Shown here: positions 8,854 to 17,492 of the stretch, in pieces
Layout of the letters: every line of letters begins with the position of its first letter
How positions within the stretch are numbered: the stretch's first letter is position 1
Assembly: GCA_035508495.1 (NCBI GenBank)
Contig: DATJMX010000001.1
Span: 62,001 to 126,000 of the forward strand
Length of the DNA stretch: 64,000 nt
Direction of reading: 5' to 3'
From: Candidatus Binataceae bacterium
Lineage (GTDB): Bacteria; Desulfobacterota; Binatia; Binatales; Binataceae
Made by a program: the position numbers and the translations under genes
Notes under the pieces: model-generated
The model's database searches: none
Told to the model about the DNA's origin: nothing
The model's input: the letters and a program-made list of their open reading frames with translations, nothing else

Positions 8854-9273
8854 ATGCGACGCAGCGTTCTCATTTTGCTCGGAGTGCTCTCAACCACGAG
8901 TCTGCACCTGTTGCCGGCTGCGGCCGGTCAGTTTGACGGTCGATGGAACGTCACGCTCGCATGCCCTGATGGCCGGGATGGCTCGAAGGCGTTCAGCTGG
9001 CAGTTCAACGCCGACGTGACTAACAGTGTGATCCACGGCGAGCATGGTGATCAGAACCAGCCCGGTTGGATGTCGCTCGACGGCACTATCCAGAACAACG
9101 GCGACGCCAACCTCATGGCGACGGGCTTAACCGGCGGTGCCGCCTACAACCTCGGCCATACAGCCCACGGCATTCCGTATCAGCATCCGGTGACGGCACA
9201 CTTCGACACCGCCCAAGGCAAGGGCCAGTGGGTAACCACGCGCGTCTGCCCGTTCACATTTACGAAGCTGTAG
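8854..9273 (+). CDS. Small secreted protein of unknown function
   Basis: The product has about 139 residues. A signal peptide (MRRSVLILLGVLSTTSLHLLPAAAG) is followed by FDGRWNVTLACPDGRDG, then a beta-rich stretch with repeated DGT/NGD turns. Two Cys residues remain in the mature part (LACPD and RVCPF), suggesting one disulfide in the periplasm. GGGGG directly precedes two adjacent ATGs; 8854 gives the better spacing, 8851 is the alternative. It follows ftsK by under 20 bases and may share its transcript. The 284 bases after it hold only short hairpins, such as GGATTC-aaaa-GAATCC at 9311-9326. Confidence 0.7.
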   Translation: MRRSVLILLGVLSTTSLHLLPAAAGQFDGRWNVTLACPDGRDGSKAFSWQFNADVTNSVIHGEHGDQNQPGWMSLDGTIQNNGDANLMATGLTGGAAYNLGHTAHGIPYQHPVTAHFDTAQGKGQWVTTRVCPFTFTKL

Positions 9274-9557
9274 CATCGCTCGTCTTTCACCCGGATTACC
9301 GGGGGAACATGGATTCAAAAGAATCCGCGGTGAACTCAGTAAGACTTCCGGACGCGCGTCGGCTTCGACGTGAAATAACCGACGCGGAACAGAAGTTAGT
9401 ACGGGGCGATCCGCGAGATTGCCCTGATTCCGATGGGCGGCGATCGCAGACCGTTCGCATATCCGGTCATCAATCGCGCCCACCTTGCGCGGGCGAGGCT
9501 ATTCATGCGGCTTCGCGACGCGGATCTATGCTGATTTGCGGCTTGCGATCTACTCGC

Positions 9558-10841
9558 TCAGTGCGGAGTGCCGCAGAGCGTGCCGTTTTGATCACATTGC
9601 GACGTGATGCCTCGCTTCTGCTGGCTCTGCACGAGATCGTAAATCGCGTCGTTGGTTTGCTTGTTGGCATTGCAGTCGCATAGCTGGCTTGCGCAGCAAC
9701 TGCATCCTGCGGCTTCCTCAGTCTTGGCGATCTCGCTGATGTCGCATGCGCCGAGCACGTGGCCGTCGGCCGTGAGGCCGTTGCACGCCGTCTGCGACAG
9801 ATCGCGATCGTCGCACTGCGCGGTGCATAGCGTCGAGTCGCAGGTGTAGCCCGCCTCGATACCCTTGGCGTTACGGCAGGTCCTGTACTCCTCGCAGACC
9901 TTTTTGCAGTTCACGCCCGCGGGCGGCGGTGGAATCAGCTGCGGCAGCAGTGGGCATCCTGCCGGACCGGGAGCGTCGGGGTAGCATCCGGTGGTCGTGG
10001 GCGCCGTGCCGGTCAGGCTCGGATTATAAGCCGCCGACCACACCAGGTCGTTGCTGAGCGTGCATTGCTGCTCATCGAGGCCCAGTTGATACGGGCCGTC
10101 GTAAATCGGACATGAGCACTGCACGAGCCCGGTCTTGTCGGTGTCGCGATTGCGGTAGCATGGCGCCGTCATGCATCCGGCATAGGGCTCGGCCTGCGCG
10201 CAGTTGGTCGAGCCGATGCCGTTAGTCGGGATGCAATCGAAGCTGAAAGTTGACACCATGTCAGCGCCGGGAATCAGGTTATTGTTGTTGATATAGGTGC
10301 AGACCGGTGCGCGGTTGGGCTTGCCCGAGCATTGGCTGCCGTCGGCGCCGCATACGGCGACAGTTTGCAGGTAAACGAAGTAGTTCAGGATGGAATTTAG
10401 ATCGACGAAGTAGGTGCCGTAGGGAATCTCGTAGCAGTTGCAGTTGGCGAATTTGCCGTCGAGGGTCAGCTCGCACGACAAGTTGGCCGCCGCGTTCGGC
10501 CCCGAATAGTAACAGAGAGCGTACGGACCGCCTTTGCATTGGATGAAGTTTGAATTTTCGAGCAGCACGTCGGCATAAGCGGGAATCGGCATGCATTCGC
10601 TGCCGGTGCATCCGACCGGGAGGTCGGTCGTCGCAAAGAGCGGGCTGTTCCAGAAGACGAACGTATTGGGAACGAAGTGGACTTGCTGGCCGAACGAACC
10701 GCTCGGGGTTGGCAGCAGATCGAGGAGCGGGTTGCGTCCCGATCCCAGGAGTTGCGCGCGTGCCGCCCCGGGCGCGATCGCGAGCAGCAGAGCCGCCAGG
10801 CACAGCCACCACAGACTCCGCACGCTGCCAGAGTGACGCAT
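9558..10841 (-). CDS. Large Cys-rich secreted protein, unknown function
   Basis: The product has about 427 residues: a clear signal peptide (MRHSGSVRSLWWLCLAALLL to ARA, then QLLGSG) and a mature part with about 34 cysteines, spaced through the chain and dense near the C-terminus (GCSCCASQLCDC). No repeat unit or catalytic motif was recognised. The ATG at 10841 is chosen over the in-frame 10883 because GAGG lies 5 bases upstream and the signal peptide then starts cleanly. Many disulfides or metal sites are likely. It stands alone, divergent from lolA. Confidence 0.75.
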   Translation of the reverse strand: MRHSGSVRSLWWLCLAALLLAIAPGAARAQLLGSGRNPLLDLLPTPSGSFGQQVHFVPNTFVFWNSPLFATTDLPVGCTGSECMPIPAYADVLLENSNFIQCKGGPYALCYYSGPNAAANLSCELTLDGKFANCNCYEIPYGTYFVDLNSILNYFVYLQTVAVCGADGSQCSGKPNRAPVCTYINNNNLIPGADMVSTFSFDCIPTNGIGSTNCAQAEPYAGCMTAPCYRNRDTDKTGLVQCSCPIYDGPYQLGLDEQQCTLSNDLVWSAAYNPSLTGTAPTTTGCYPDAPGPAGCPLLPQLIPPPPAGVNCKKVCEEYRTCRNAKGIEAGYTCDSTLCTAQCDDRDLSQTACNGLTADGHVLGACDISEIAKTEEAAGCSCCASQLCDCNANKQTNDAIYDLVQSQQKRGITSQCDQNGTLCGTPH

Positions 10842-10995
10842 TGCAACCTCGCTTTTGCGCTTCGCGCCTGAAACAAATTGCACGTTCGATGTTGTAATCC
10901 TTCAATCTGATCGCAAAGTCAATCTTTTTGTCATGAAACCGCTGGCCCCGAATCGGCTGGTGCAGCACCATCGCTCATCAAATACAATCGAAGCC

Positions 10996-11706
10996 GTGAG
11001 AGCGCCAAAACATCCCCTTCGCCGGCGCAGATTCGGCGCTGGCTTCCTGTTGATCGCATCTATTGTGACGGGTGCGGGATGGCCGTCGTCCCCACGTGAG
11101 ATGGCATTCGCGGCCACCGCTAGCCCGCAACTGAAGCGCGTGCTCGATGGCATCCAGCACCGCTACCAGGATACGCAATCGTTCTCGGCCTCCTTCAATG
11201 AGGTGATCGAGGCCGTAGGATCGAGCAAGCGCGAGCGCTCGGGCACGATGTATCTGCAGAAGCCGGGCAAGATGCGCTGGAACTTCAAGCAGCCCGACAC
11301 CGAGACGATCGTGAGCGACGGCACGACGCTCTACAACTACGATCCCGACCTCGAGCAGGTTATAGAGACTCCTCTCAAGCAGGCGCTCGCGTCGAGCAGC
11401 GCGGCGGCCTTTCTGCTCGGAGCCGGCAGTATCGAGCATGAGTTCACTGCCACGATGCTGCCTGATACGGCCTCCGGCGGGGTGACGCGCGTGCAGCTCG
11501 TGCCGAAGGTCGCAGGCAATCAGATCGATCTCAGCGTCGATTCGAAGACCTACGACATCGTTGCGCTTACGCTCAAGGATCAGCTCGGCAACACGACCGC
11601 GATTTCGTTCACCGATATCAAGCACAACGCGCCGATGTCCGACGCGCTGTTCGTATTCAAGGTGCCGCCCGGCGCCGATATCGTTACCGCGCCGCCGCCG
11701 CAGTAA
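10996..11706 (+). CDS. lolA: Outer-membrane lipoprotein carrier protein LolA
   Basis: LolA carries lipoproteins through the periplasm from the LolCDE complex to the outer membrane. After an N-terminal leader the mature part reads LKRVLDGIQHRYQDTQSFSA, the helix typical of LolA. GTMYLQKPGKMRWNFKQPD, TLYNYDPDLEQV and a DUF4292-like beta barrel ending VFKVPPGADIV follow. The start is uncertain: GTG at 10996 gives a normal leader (RRRRFGAGFLLIASIVTGAG), while the in-frame ATG at 10933 would add 21 residues and has no visible ribosome-binding site. The C-terminus lacks the extra loop of proteobacterial LolA. Confidence 0.85.
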   Translation: MRAPKHPLRRRRFGAGFLLIASIVTGAGWPSSPREMAFAATASPQLKRVLDGIQHRYQDTQSFSASFNEVIEAVGSSKRERSGTMYLQKPGKMRWNFKQPDTETIVSDGTTLYNYDPDLEQVIETPLKQALASSSAAAFLLGAGSIEHEFTATMLPDTASGGVTRVQLVPKVAGNQIDLSVDSKTYDIVALTLKDQLGNTTAISFTDIKHNAPMSDALFVFKVPPGADIVTAPPPQ

Positions 11707-11804
11707 TCGTTCTGAAATATTTGGGACGAATCTTGCATTCCATTGATTGCCTCGCTTTGAGGCGGCGAGTACATATATAGCCCCTCAGCTTTTCGCTGCG
11801 TAAG

Positions 11805-13148
11805 ATGGAAAAAGTTCACCTACTCAGCTTGGGCTGCCCCAAGAACCTCGCCGACAGCGAGTTGATGCTTGGTGCGCTGGTCCGCGCCGGTTTTGAGATC
11901 ACGCTCGACCCGGACGAGGCCCAGGTGCTGCTGGTGAATACCTGCGCTTTCATCGAGTCGGCAAAGAAGGAATCGCTCGATGCGATTCTCGACGCGGCCG
12001 AAACCAAGCGCCGCGGGCACGGCAAGCGGCTGGTCGTCGCGGGATGCCTCTCGCAGCGCTATGGCGAAGAGTTGCGCGCCTCGATGCCCGAGGTCGATGT
12101 ATTCGTCGGCACCGGCAATTTTCTCGATTTGCCAGAGCTGTTGCGCCAGACCGAGGCGCCTGAGCATCGCGAGCTCGCGTATGCCGGTGCCGCCCATCTG
12201 CTGCCGACCGCCGCCGCGCCCAGAATTACAACCGGCGCATTCTTCTCCTCGTACTTGAAGATTTCAGAAGGCTGCAATCACAAATGCGCCTTTTGCATTA
12301 TTCCAAAGATTCGCGGCTTGCATGAAAGCCGCCCCGTCACGGATCTGGTCGCCGAGGCGCGCCGCCTTGCAGCCGAGGGGGTGCGGGAGATCAATCTTAT
12401 CGCGCAGGATTTGACCGCCTACGGACGCGATCTCGCGCCGAAATCGTCGCTGGCCGGTCTGCTCCGAGCGCTCTCCGAAATCGACGAGCTGCGCTGGATA
12501 CGCCTGCTTTATTGCTATCCGAATTTTGTCACTGACGAGCTGCTCGAGACGATCGCGGAGCTGCCCAAGGTCGTTAAGTATATCGACATCCCGCTACAGC
12601 ATGCCGATGACGACGTGCTGCGCGCGATGCGTCGTGAGCGCTCGGCGGATGCGCTGCGCAGAATCCTCGAGCGTATCCGTACGAAGATTCCTGACGTCGT
12701 AATTCGGACTTCTTTCATCGTGGGATTCCCCGGTGAAACCGACGCCGGTTTCAAACGTCTAAGTGACTTCGTACGCGAGGAACAATTCGACCGTCTCGGC
12801 GTATTTACCTACTCGCGGGAAGAGAACACCGCCGCCTTCGATATGCCGCACCAGGTGCCCGAGAAGGTGAAGCGCGAGCGGCGCGCCGAGCTGATGAAGA
12901 TGCAGTCGGAGATTTCGCTCAAGAAGAATCGCGCGCTGGTCGGCGGCGAGACTGAGCTGCTGGTCGAGAGTGCGATGCCGGGCCGTGGGGCCAGGCTGCG
13001 TGCGCGGACCCCGGGGCAGGCCCCCGAGATCGATGGCACCGTGTTCCTGACCGGCGATGCGCAGCCTGGTGACTTTGTGCGTGCACGGATAGACAAGGCG
13101 CTAAGCTACGACCTGCACGCGAGCGTGATCGCCGAGAGTGTTCAATAG
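11805..13148 (+). CDS. rimO: Ribosomal protein S12 methylthiotransferase
   Basis: RimO is a radical-SAM enzyme that adds a methylthio group to an Asp of ribosomal protein S12. The 447-residue product opens MEKVHLLSLGCPKNLADSE, with the UPF0004 domain Cys residues (GCPKN, NTCAF, GCLSQR). The radical-SAM cluster CNHKCAFC (about residue 156) and a C-terminal TRAM domain (about 380-447) follow. LGCPKNLADSE identifies RimO rather than MiaB. Length is normal. The DksA/TraR-like gene begins 22 bases after the stop and may be co-transcribed. Confidence 0.96.
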   Translation: MEKVHLLSLGCPKNLADSELMLGALVRAGFEITLDPDEAQVLLVNTCAFIESAKKESLDAILDAAETKRRGHGKRLVVAGCLSQRYGEELRASMPEVDVFVGTGNFLDLPELLRQTEAPEHRELAYAGAAHLLPTAAAPRITTGAFFSSYLKISEGCNHKCAFCIIPKIRGLHESRPVTDLVAEARRLAAEGVREINLIAQDLTAYGRDLAPKSSLAGLLRALSEIDELRWIRLLYCYPNFVTDELLETIAELPKVVKYIDIPLQHADDDVLRAMRRERSADALRRILERIRTKIPDVVIRTSFIVGFPGETDAGFKRLSDFVREEQFDRLGVFTYSREENTAAFDMPHQVPEKVKRERRAELMKMQSEISLKKNRALVGGETELLVESAMPGRGARLRARTPGQAPEIDGTVFLTGDAQPGDFVRARIDKALSYDLHASVIAESVQ

Positions 13149-13170
13149 TTTGAGAGGAGTTTCGCTTAAG

Positions 13171-13623
13171 ATGCCCAAGAAACCAGCCGCCACGAACCGC
13201 AAGAAGTTTCTGGCCAACGTGCGTGAGCATCTGCTGGAAACCAAGGCCAGACTGCGTGACGAAATCGATTCCGAGCTCAAGGCCGAGCGCGAAGGCAACA
13301 AGGACGAGGGCATGGATGCCTACGACCTCGCCTCGGAAGAGCGCGATCGCGAGATCAACTTTATCCTGTCGGATCGTGAGCGCGTGAAGCTCAAGCAAAT
13401 CGACGACGCGCTGGCGCGCCTCGACGATGGATCGTACGGCGTGTGCGATTCGTGCGGTCTGGAGGTCGCCGAGGAGCGGCTCCATGCGATGCCGTTCACG
13501 CGCCTGTGCCGCGATTGTCAGCAGGATATGGAGCGCGAGGCCAAGTCGCAGCGCCGCTTCGACGACGAGCGCAACACCTATCGCAAGCTCGGTTCGACCG
13601 ACGCCGACGAAGAGAACGGCTGA
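13171..13623 (+). CDS. DksA/TraR-type C4 zinc-finger regulator
   Basis: The product has about 150 residues. A Lys-rich start is followed by a long helical part (FLANVREHLLETKARLRDEI to DRERVKLKQIDDALARL), corresponding to the coiled-coil hairpin that enters the RNA polymerase secondary channel. The zinc finger CDSCGLEVAEERLHAMPFTR with the second pair LCRDC follows. An acidic C-terminal tail ends the chain. The ATG at 13171 follows GAGAGGAG by about 11 bases; an in-frame GTG at 13138 overlaps the end of rimO and is less likely. It may act with ppGpp in the stringent response, but the exact class is uncertain. Confidence 0.88.
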   Translation: MPKKPAATNRKKFLANVREHLLETKARLRDEIDSELKAEREGNKDEGMDAYDLASEERDREINFILSDRERVKLKQIDDALARLDDGSYGVCDSCGLEVAEERLHAMPFTRLCRDCQQDMEREAKSQRRFDDERNTYRKLGSTDADEENG

Positions 13624-13755
13624 GCTCGAATCCGCTCTGCCGTTCTCGCAGTGGATCCGCGCCGCAGTCGCGGCGATCCCTGCTTCTTTGACCTTCCTTC
13701 ATTTGTTTGACAATCCGCTTAACCGGGCGTATCGCGTCTGGGCGTGTGAGAAGAG

Positions 13756-13873
13756 AAAAAGCCTCACCACGAAGGGCACAAAGGCACGAAGTCAGACCGT
13801 AGCAGGCGCAGCCAAAAGAGACTTTCTGCTCGAACATACTTTGTGCCTCAGTCCTTGGTGGTGAGGCTCTTTT
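13756..13873. repeat. Long imperfect inverted repeat, terminator-like
   Basis: The arms 13756-13792 and 13838-13873 are imperfect reverse complements. The core GCCTCACCAC pairs with GTGGTGAGGC and is flanked by A-rich and T-rich ends (AAAAA before, TCTTTT after). It could terminate transcription in either direction between the zinc-finger gene and the dioxygenase genes. The accacgaagg/cacaaagg wording recalls repeats scattered in many soil bacterial genomes. Confidence 0.6.
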
Positions 13874-13901
13874 GTTCAGCTCATCGTTGAGGAACATTTC
13901 T

Positions 13902-15272
13902 ATGACCTTCGCTAATACCGAGATTGACGAATTGGTTTCGCTCGAGCGCGGCGAGATCGACCGCCGCATCTACAACAATCCCGAAATCTTCGAGCTCGAG
14001 ATGCAGCGGATCTTCGGCCGCGCCTGGCTGTTTCTATGTCATGAGACGCAAATCCCCGAGCCCGGCGATTTTTTCCAATCAGTGATGGGCCGCGACAACG
14101 TCCTCGTCGTGCGGCAGAAAGATGGCTCGATAAAGGCGATGCTCAACACCTGCGCGCATCGCGGCAACGCCGTATGCCGCGCCGAGGAGGGCAACGCGAG
14201 AAGCTTCCTCTGCACCTATCACGGCTGGTCGTACGGCATCGACGGGCGCCTCAACGGCGTCCCCGGCCTGAGAGACTTCTACCAGGGCGAGCTCGATAAG
14301 TCGCAGCACGGCCTCGCGCAAGTCGCGCAGGTGGCCAACTACAAGGGCTTTGTCTTCGGCACTCACGACGCCTCGGCGCCGCCGCTCGAGGAATACCTCG
14401 GCGCCACGGGCCGGCTTTCGCTCGACTCGATCGCGCTGCGCGGCGACATGGAAGTCGTGCCCGGGATCCAGAAATTCGTCATCGAATGCAACTGGAAAAT
14501 CGCCGTTGACAATCTGTTTGACTGGTATCACCCGCAGATAACTCACGCGTCGGCATTCCAGCCTGACGTTATTCCTTCAGGCGACGCGAATATGCGCACT
14601 GAAGAAAAGATCGATCTCAGCGGCGTGAACATGCAAAGCGGCGCCAACCTGGAACTGTCCGGCACCGGAATCGTCGGCGCGAAATTCGACCAGGTCGTCG
14701 TGCTCGGCGAATTCGGCCATGCGATCGGCGGCCCGACCAGATCGTCGAGCGGGCATTTCGAGTTCGATCCGGGCTGGCGCGATACGCCGCGCGCGCGTGA
14801 AGTGCTTGGCCCCGTGGGAATAAACGTCGCCGGCCATCCGAATATCTTTCCCACCGCATGGGCTACGGTGACACAGCCGCAGATCTCGCTGCGGATTCCG
14901 CGCGACCCGAGCCATACGGAGATCTGGTGGTTCACCTTCGTGGACCGCAACCTGCCGCGCGAGATGCGCAACTTCATGGTCACGACGGCCAGCCGCATCT
15001 TCGGCCCCGCCGGCGTGCTCGAGCAGGAAGACGGCGAGAATTGGGCGCAGGCCACCGCGCAGTCGCGCGGCCTCGCGAGCCAGCGCATGAAGCACCTGCT
15101 GAACATGGGACTCGGCCGCGGCAAGATCATCAAGGAAGGCGGGCTCTCGCGAATCGAAGGCCTCACCAGCGAATACGCGCAGCTCTGGACCTATCATTCG
15201 TGGGCGCAGTGGATGAAGGGGCTCGACTGGAACGAGCTGAAGCAGGCGACCACGCCGGGCGATCGCATCTGA
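13902..15272 (+). CDS. Aromatic ring-hydroxylating dioxygenase, large (alpha) subunit
   Basis: This is the catalytic subunit of a Rieske non-haem iron oxygenase that dihydroxylates an aromatic ring. The product has about 456 residues. The Rieske [2Fe-2S] motif has C-x-H (CAHRGN, about residue 84) and C-x2-H (CTYHGW). The mononuclear iron site appears in NWKIAVDNLFDWYHPQITH, where the bridging Asp and two His ligands are visible. ATG 13902 has GAGGAAC upstream and gives a usual N-terminus. The beta subunit follows after 12 bases. No ferredoxin or reductase gene is nearby, so electrons must come from proteins encoded elsewhere. Substrate unknown. Confidence 0.93.
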   Translation: MTFANTEIDELVSLERGEIDRRIYNNPEIFELEMQRIFGRAWLFLCHETQIPEPGDFFQSVMGRDNVLVVRQKDGSIKAMLNTCAHRGNAVCRAEEGNARSFLCTYHGWSYGIDGRLNGVPGLRDFYQGELDKSQHGLAQVAQVANYKGFVFGTHDASAPPLEEYLGATGRLSLDSIALRGDMEVVPGIQKFVIECNWKIAVDNLFDWYHPQITHASAFQPDVIPSGDANMRTEEKIDLSGVNMQSGANLELSGTGIVGAKFDQVVVLGEFGHAIGGPTRSSSGHFEFDPGWRDTPRAREVLGPVGINVAGHPNIFPTAWATVTQPQISLRIPRDPSHTEIWWFTFVDRNLPREMRNFMVTTASRIFGPAGVLEQEDGENWAQATAQSRGLASQRMKHLLNMGLGRGKIIKEGGLSRIEGLTSEYAQLWTYHSWAQWMKGLDWNELKQATTPGDRI

Positions 15273-15284
15273 AGGAGCCGCTCG

Positions 15285-15827
15285 ATGTCTGAGGCAGAAA
15301 CGAAATCGCGCGAAGAGCGCATCGATGCGATGTTGCGGCATTTCGAAGTTGAGCGCTTCTACTATGACGAGGCGGCTCTGCTCGACGCGCATCGCTATGA
15401 CGAATGGCTCGCGCTCTTCAGCGACGATGCTCGCTACTTCATGCCGATCAGGCGCACCCGCACTCAGCGCGAGATGGACAAGGAGTTTACCAGGCCGGGC
15501 GAGATGGCGTTCTTCGACGAGACCAAGATGCTGCTCGCGGGCCGGATCTCGAAGCTCAAGAGCGGGCGCTCGTGGGCTGAGGATCCGCCCTCGCGCACCA
15601 GGCACATGATCACGAACGTTCGTATCGTGAAAGACGACGGCCGCACGCTCGAAGTCGAATCGAACTTCCACCTCTATCGCACGCGGCTCAATTCCGAGGA
15701 GACATCCTGGATAGGCTCGCGGCACGACGTGTTGCGCCGAGTCGGCGAATCCTTCCAGATTGCGGACCGCAAGATCTTCCTCGAACAGACCGTGCTCCTC
15801 TCGCGCAACCTCAGCAACTTCTTCTGA
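15285..15827 (+). CDS. Aromatic ring-hydroxylating dioxygenase, small (beta) subunit
   Basis: The 180-residue protein has the SnoaL-like (alpha+beta barrel) structural subunit pattern: FEVERFYYDEAALLDAHRYD, EWLALFSDDARYFMPIRRTR, RTRHMITNVRIV and LYRTRLNSEETSWIGSRHD. It has no catalytic residues of its own and normally forms alpha3beta3 hexamers with the large subunit encoded just upstream. The 12-base spacing containing AAGGAG indicates one operon and translation in step. Confidence 0.93.
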   Translation: MSEAETKSREERIDAMLRHFEVERFYYDEAALLDAHRYDEWLALFSDDARYFMPIRRTRTQREMDKEFTRPGEMAFFDETKMLLAGRISKLKSGRSWAEDPPSRTRHMITNVRIVKDDGRTLEVESNFHLYRTRLNSEETSWIGSRHDVLRRVGESFQIADRKIFLEQTVLLSRNLSNFF

Positions 15828-15860
15828 TATCGCGCGGTAAACCACACCGCGCGAGATTCG

Positions 15861-15883
15861 TATAATAAAGAGGGACGTAGTCC
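15861..15883 (+). promoter_or_regulatory. Candidate -10 box and short leader hairpin of the PLD gene
   Basis: TATAAT (15861-15866) is followed by GGGAC-gta-GTCCC (15871-15883) and GCGAGG, then the TTG start at 15899. The hairpin would lie at the very 5' end of the transcript and could protect it. Confidence 0.35.
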
Positions 15884-15898
15884 CGCGAGGATTGCCGG

Positions 15899-17305
15899 TT
15901 GCGTTGTTGCGCACATTTGTCGGCCAGCCTGGCGAAGATACTGCTGGCGATGCTGTGCCTCGGTTGGCTCGGCGGATGCGGCAGCATGCCCGATGCGCTC
16001 GCGTTGATTCACGATCGTGAGACCTATCGGCGGCCGAAGGTCGAGAACGCCGAAGGACCGCTCACGTATGACCAAAGCGCGGCAATCATAAAAGCGCTGG
16101 AGGCCCGCAGTCACGACACCGATATGCTTCAGCGCCATCTCGCGTTCGAGCAGGCGATCGCCGGAAGCCCGCTCACGGTCGGCAACAGCGTGACGCTGCT
16201 CAAGGATGGGCCCACGACTTATCGCGCGATGTTCGCGGCGATCGAGGGCGCATCACACAGCATCAACCTCGAGACCTACATTTTCGACAGCGACGAAATT
16301 GGCGGGCAGTTCGCGCATGCGCTCATCGTGAAGCGGATGCAGGGCGTGCAGGTGAACGTGCTGTATGACGGCTTCGGCTCGATCCTGACCAAATCGGCCT
16401 TCATCGACAACATGCGCAACAACGGTATCAAGGTCGTCGAGTTCGACCCGGTGAACCCTTTTGCGGCACGAGGTTCATGGGCGCCGACTCATCGTGACCA
16501 TCGAAAACTCCTGGTCATCGACGGCAAGACCGCATTCGTCGGGGGGATCAATATCTCGGGCGTCTATTCCGGCGGCCGGCGCCTGAGCCTCAAGAAAACC
16601 TCCGCGCAGGAGATCGTCAAATCGTGGCGCGATACTGACGTCGAGGTCCACGGACCTGCGGTTTCGGAGTTTCAGGAATCTTTCATGGAAAATTGGCGGG
16701 AGCAGGGTGGCGAGCGCCTCGATTTCAACGATTATTTTCCGGCGCTCGAGCCCGCCGGGCCCGAGATCGTGCGCGTGCTGTGGAGCTCGCCCGAGGAGTT
16801 CAGCACGATCTACGTCACGATGATCTCGGCGATTCGCAACGCGGAGAAAAACGTTTTCATTACCGACGCCTATTTCGCGCCGGGCGATCAAATGCTCGAG
16901 TCATTGGAAGACGCGGCGCGGCGTGGAGTCGACGTGCGCCTGCTGCTGCCCGGCAAAAGCAACGAGCCTCTGATCGGTGCCGCGGCCAGATCGCATTTTG
17001 CCGAGCTGATGGACGCGGGCGTGAAAATCTACCTGTACCAGGGCAAGATGCTGCACGCGAAAACCGCGACAATCGACGGTGTCTGGTCCACCGTCGGCTC
17101 GTCAAATCTCGACTGGTGGAGCATCGCCCGCAATGACGAGATCAACGCCGTTGTGCTGAGCGTCCGATTCGGCGCGCAAATGGACGCGATGTTTGCCAAT
17201 GACCTGGCACATTCTGACGAAGTTGATCCTGAGGATTGGCGGCATCGTTCCATCGTTGAGCGAGCTCACGAGTCCGTCGCGCGCCTGCTGCAGCCGATGT
17301 TGTAA
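15899..17305 (+). CDS. Cardiolipin synthase-like phospholipase D lipoprotein
   Basis: The 468-residue product is a lipoprotein (leader LLAMLCLGWLGGC, Cys about residue 28) with two phospholipase D domains. HKD motif 1 is HRDHRKLLVIDG (about residue 200) and motif 2 is LHAKTATIDG (about 385), each followed by the GG or GSSN pattern. ClsA/ClsB-type enzymes condense phosphatidyl groups to make cardiolipin. Canonical ClsA is a polytopic membrane protein, whereas a lipoprotein anchor points to a periplasmic-side enzyme, so another transphosphatidylase or phospholipase role is possible. The start is TTG, with GCGAGG about 8 bases upstream; no upstream ATG is in frame. Confidence 0.85.
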   Translation: MRCCAHLSASLAKILLAMLCLGWLGGCGSMPDALALIHDRETYRRPKVENAEGPLTYDQSAAIIKALEARSHDTDMLQRHLAFEQAIAGSPLTVGNSVTLLKDGPTTYRAMFAAIEGASHSINLETYIFDSDEIGGQFAHALIVKRMQGVQVNVLYDGFGSILTKSAFIDNMRNNGIKVVEFDPVNPFAARGSWAPTHRDHRKLLVIDGKTAFVGGINISGVYSGGRRLSLKKTSAQEIVKSWRDTDVEVHGPAVSEFQESFMENWREQGGERLDFNDYFPALEPAGPEIVRVLWSSPEEFSTIYVTMISAIRNAEKNVFITDAYFAPGDQMLESLEDAARRGVDVRLLLPGKSNEPLIGAAARSHFAELMDAGVKIYLYQGKMLHAKTATIDGVWSTVGSSNLDWWSIARNDEINAVVLSVRFGAQMDAMFANDLAHSDEVDPEDWRHRSIVERAHESVARLLQPML

Positions 17306-17492
17306 GAAATTTCCAGCGCGAAGGGATACGCTATCGCTAGCTTGGGCGTCCATGCGGGAGTTGAAGCTCGCGGAAGCACATTCGATGCCATCTGCCGCGC
17401 GACGCCCTGTCCTTTACCGGACGCTCTAAACATAGCATCCTTAGCGGTACACCAACGCCAACAACTCAGGAGCGCTTAGCTACTACCTCTTC

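Noticed and set aside
14577..15914. 445-codon open frame on the minus strand
   Set aside because: It lies opposite both dioxygenase subunit genes, which carry clear Rieske and iron-site motifs; the composition is that of a shadow frame.
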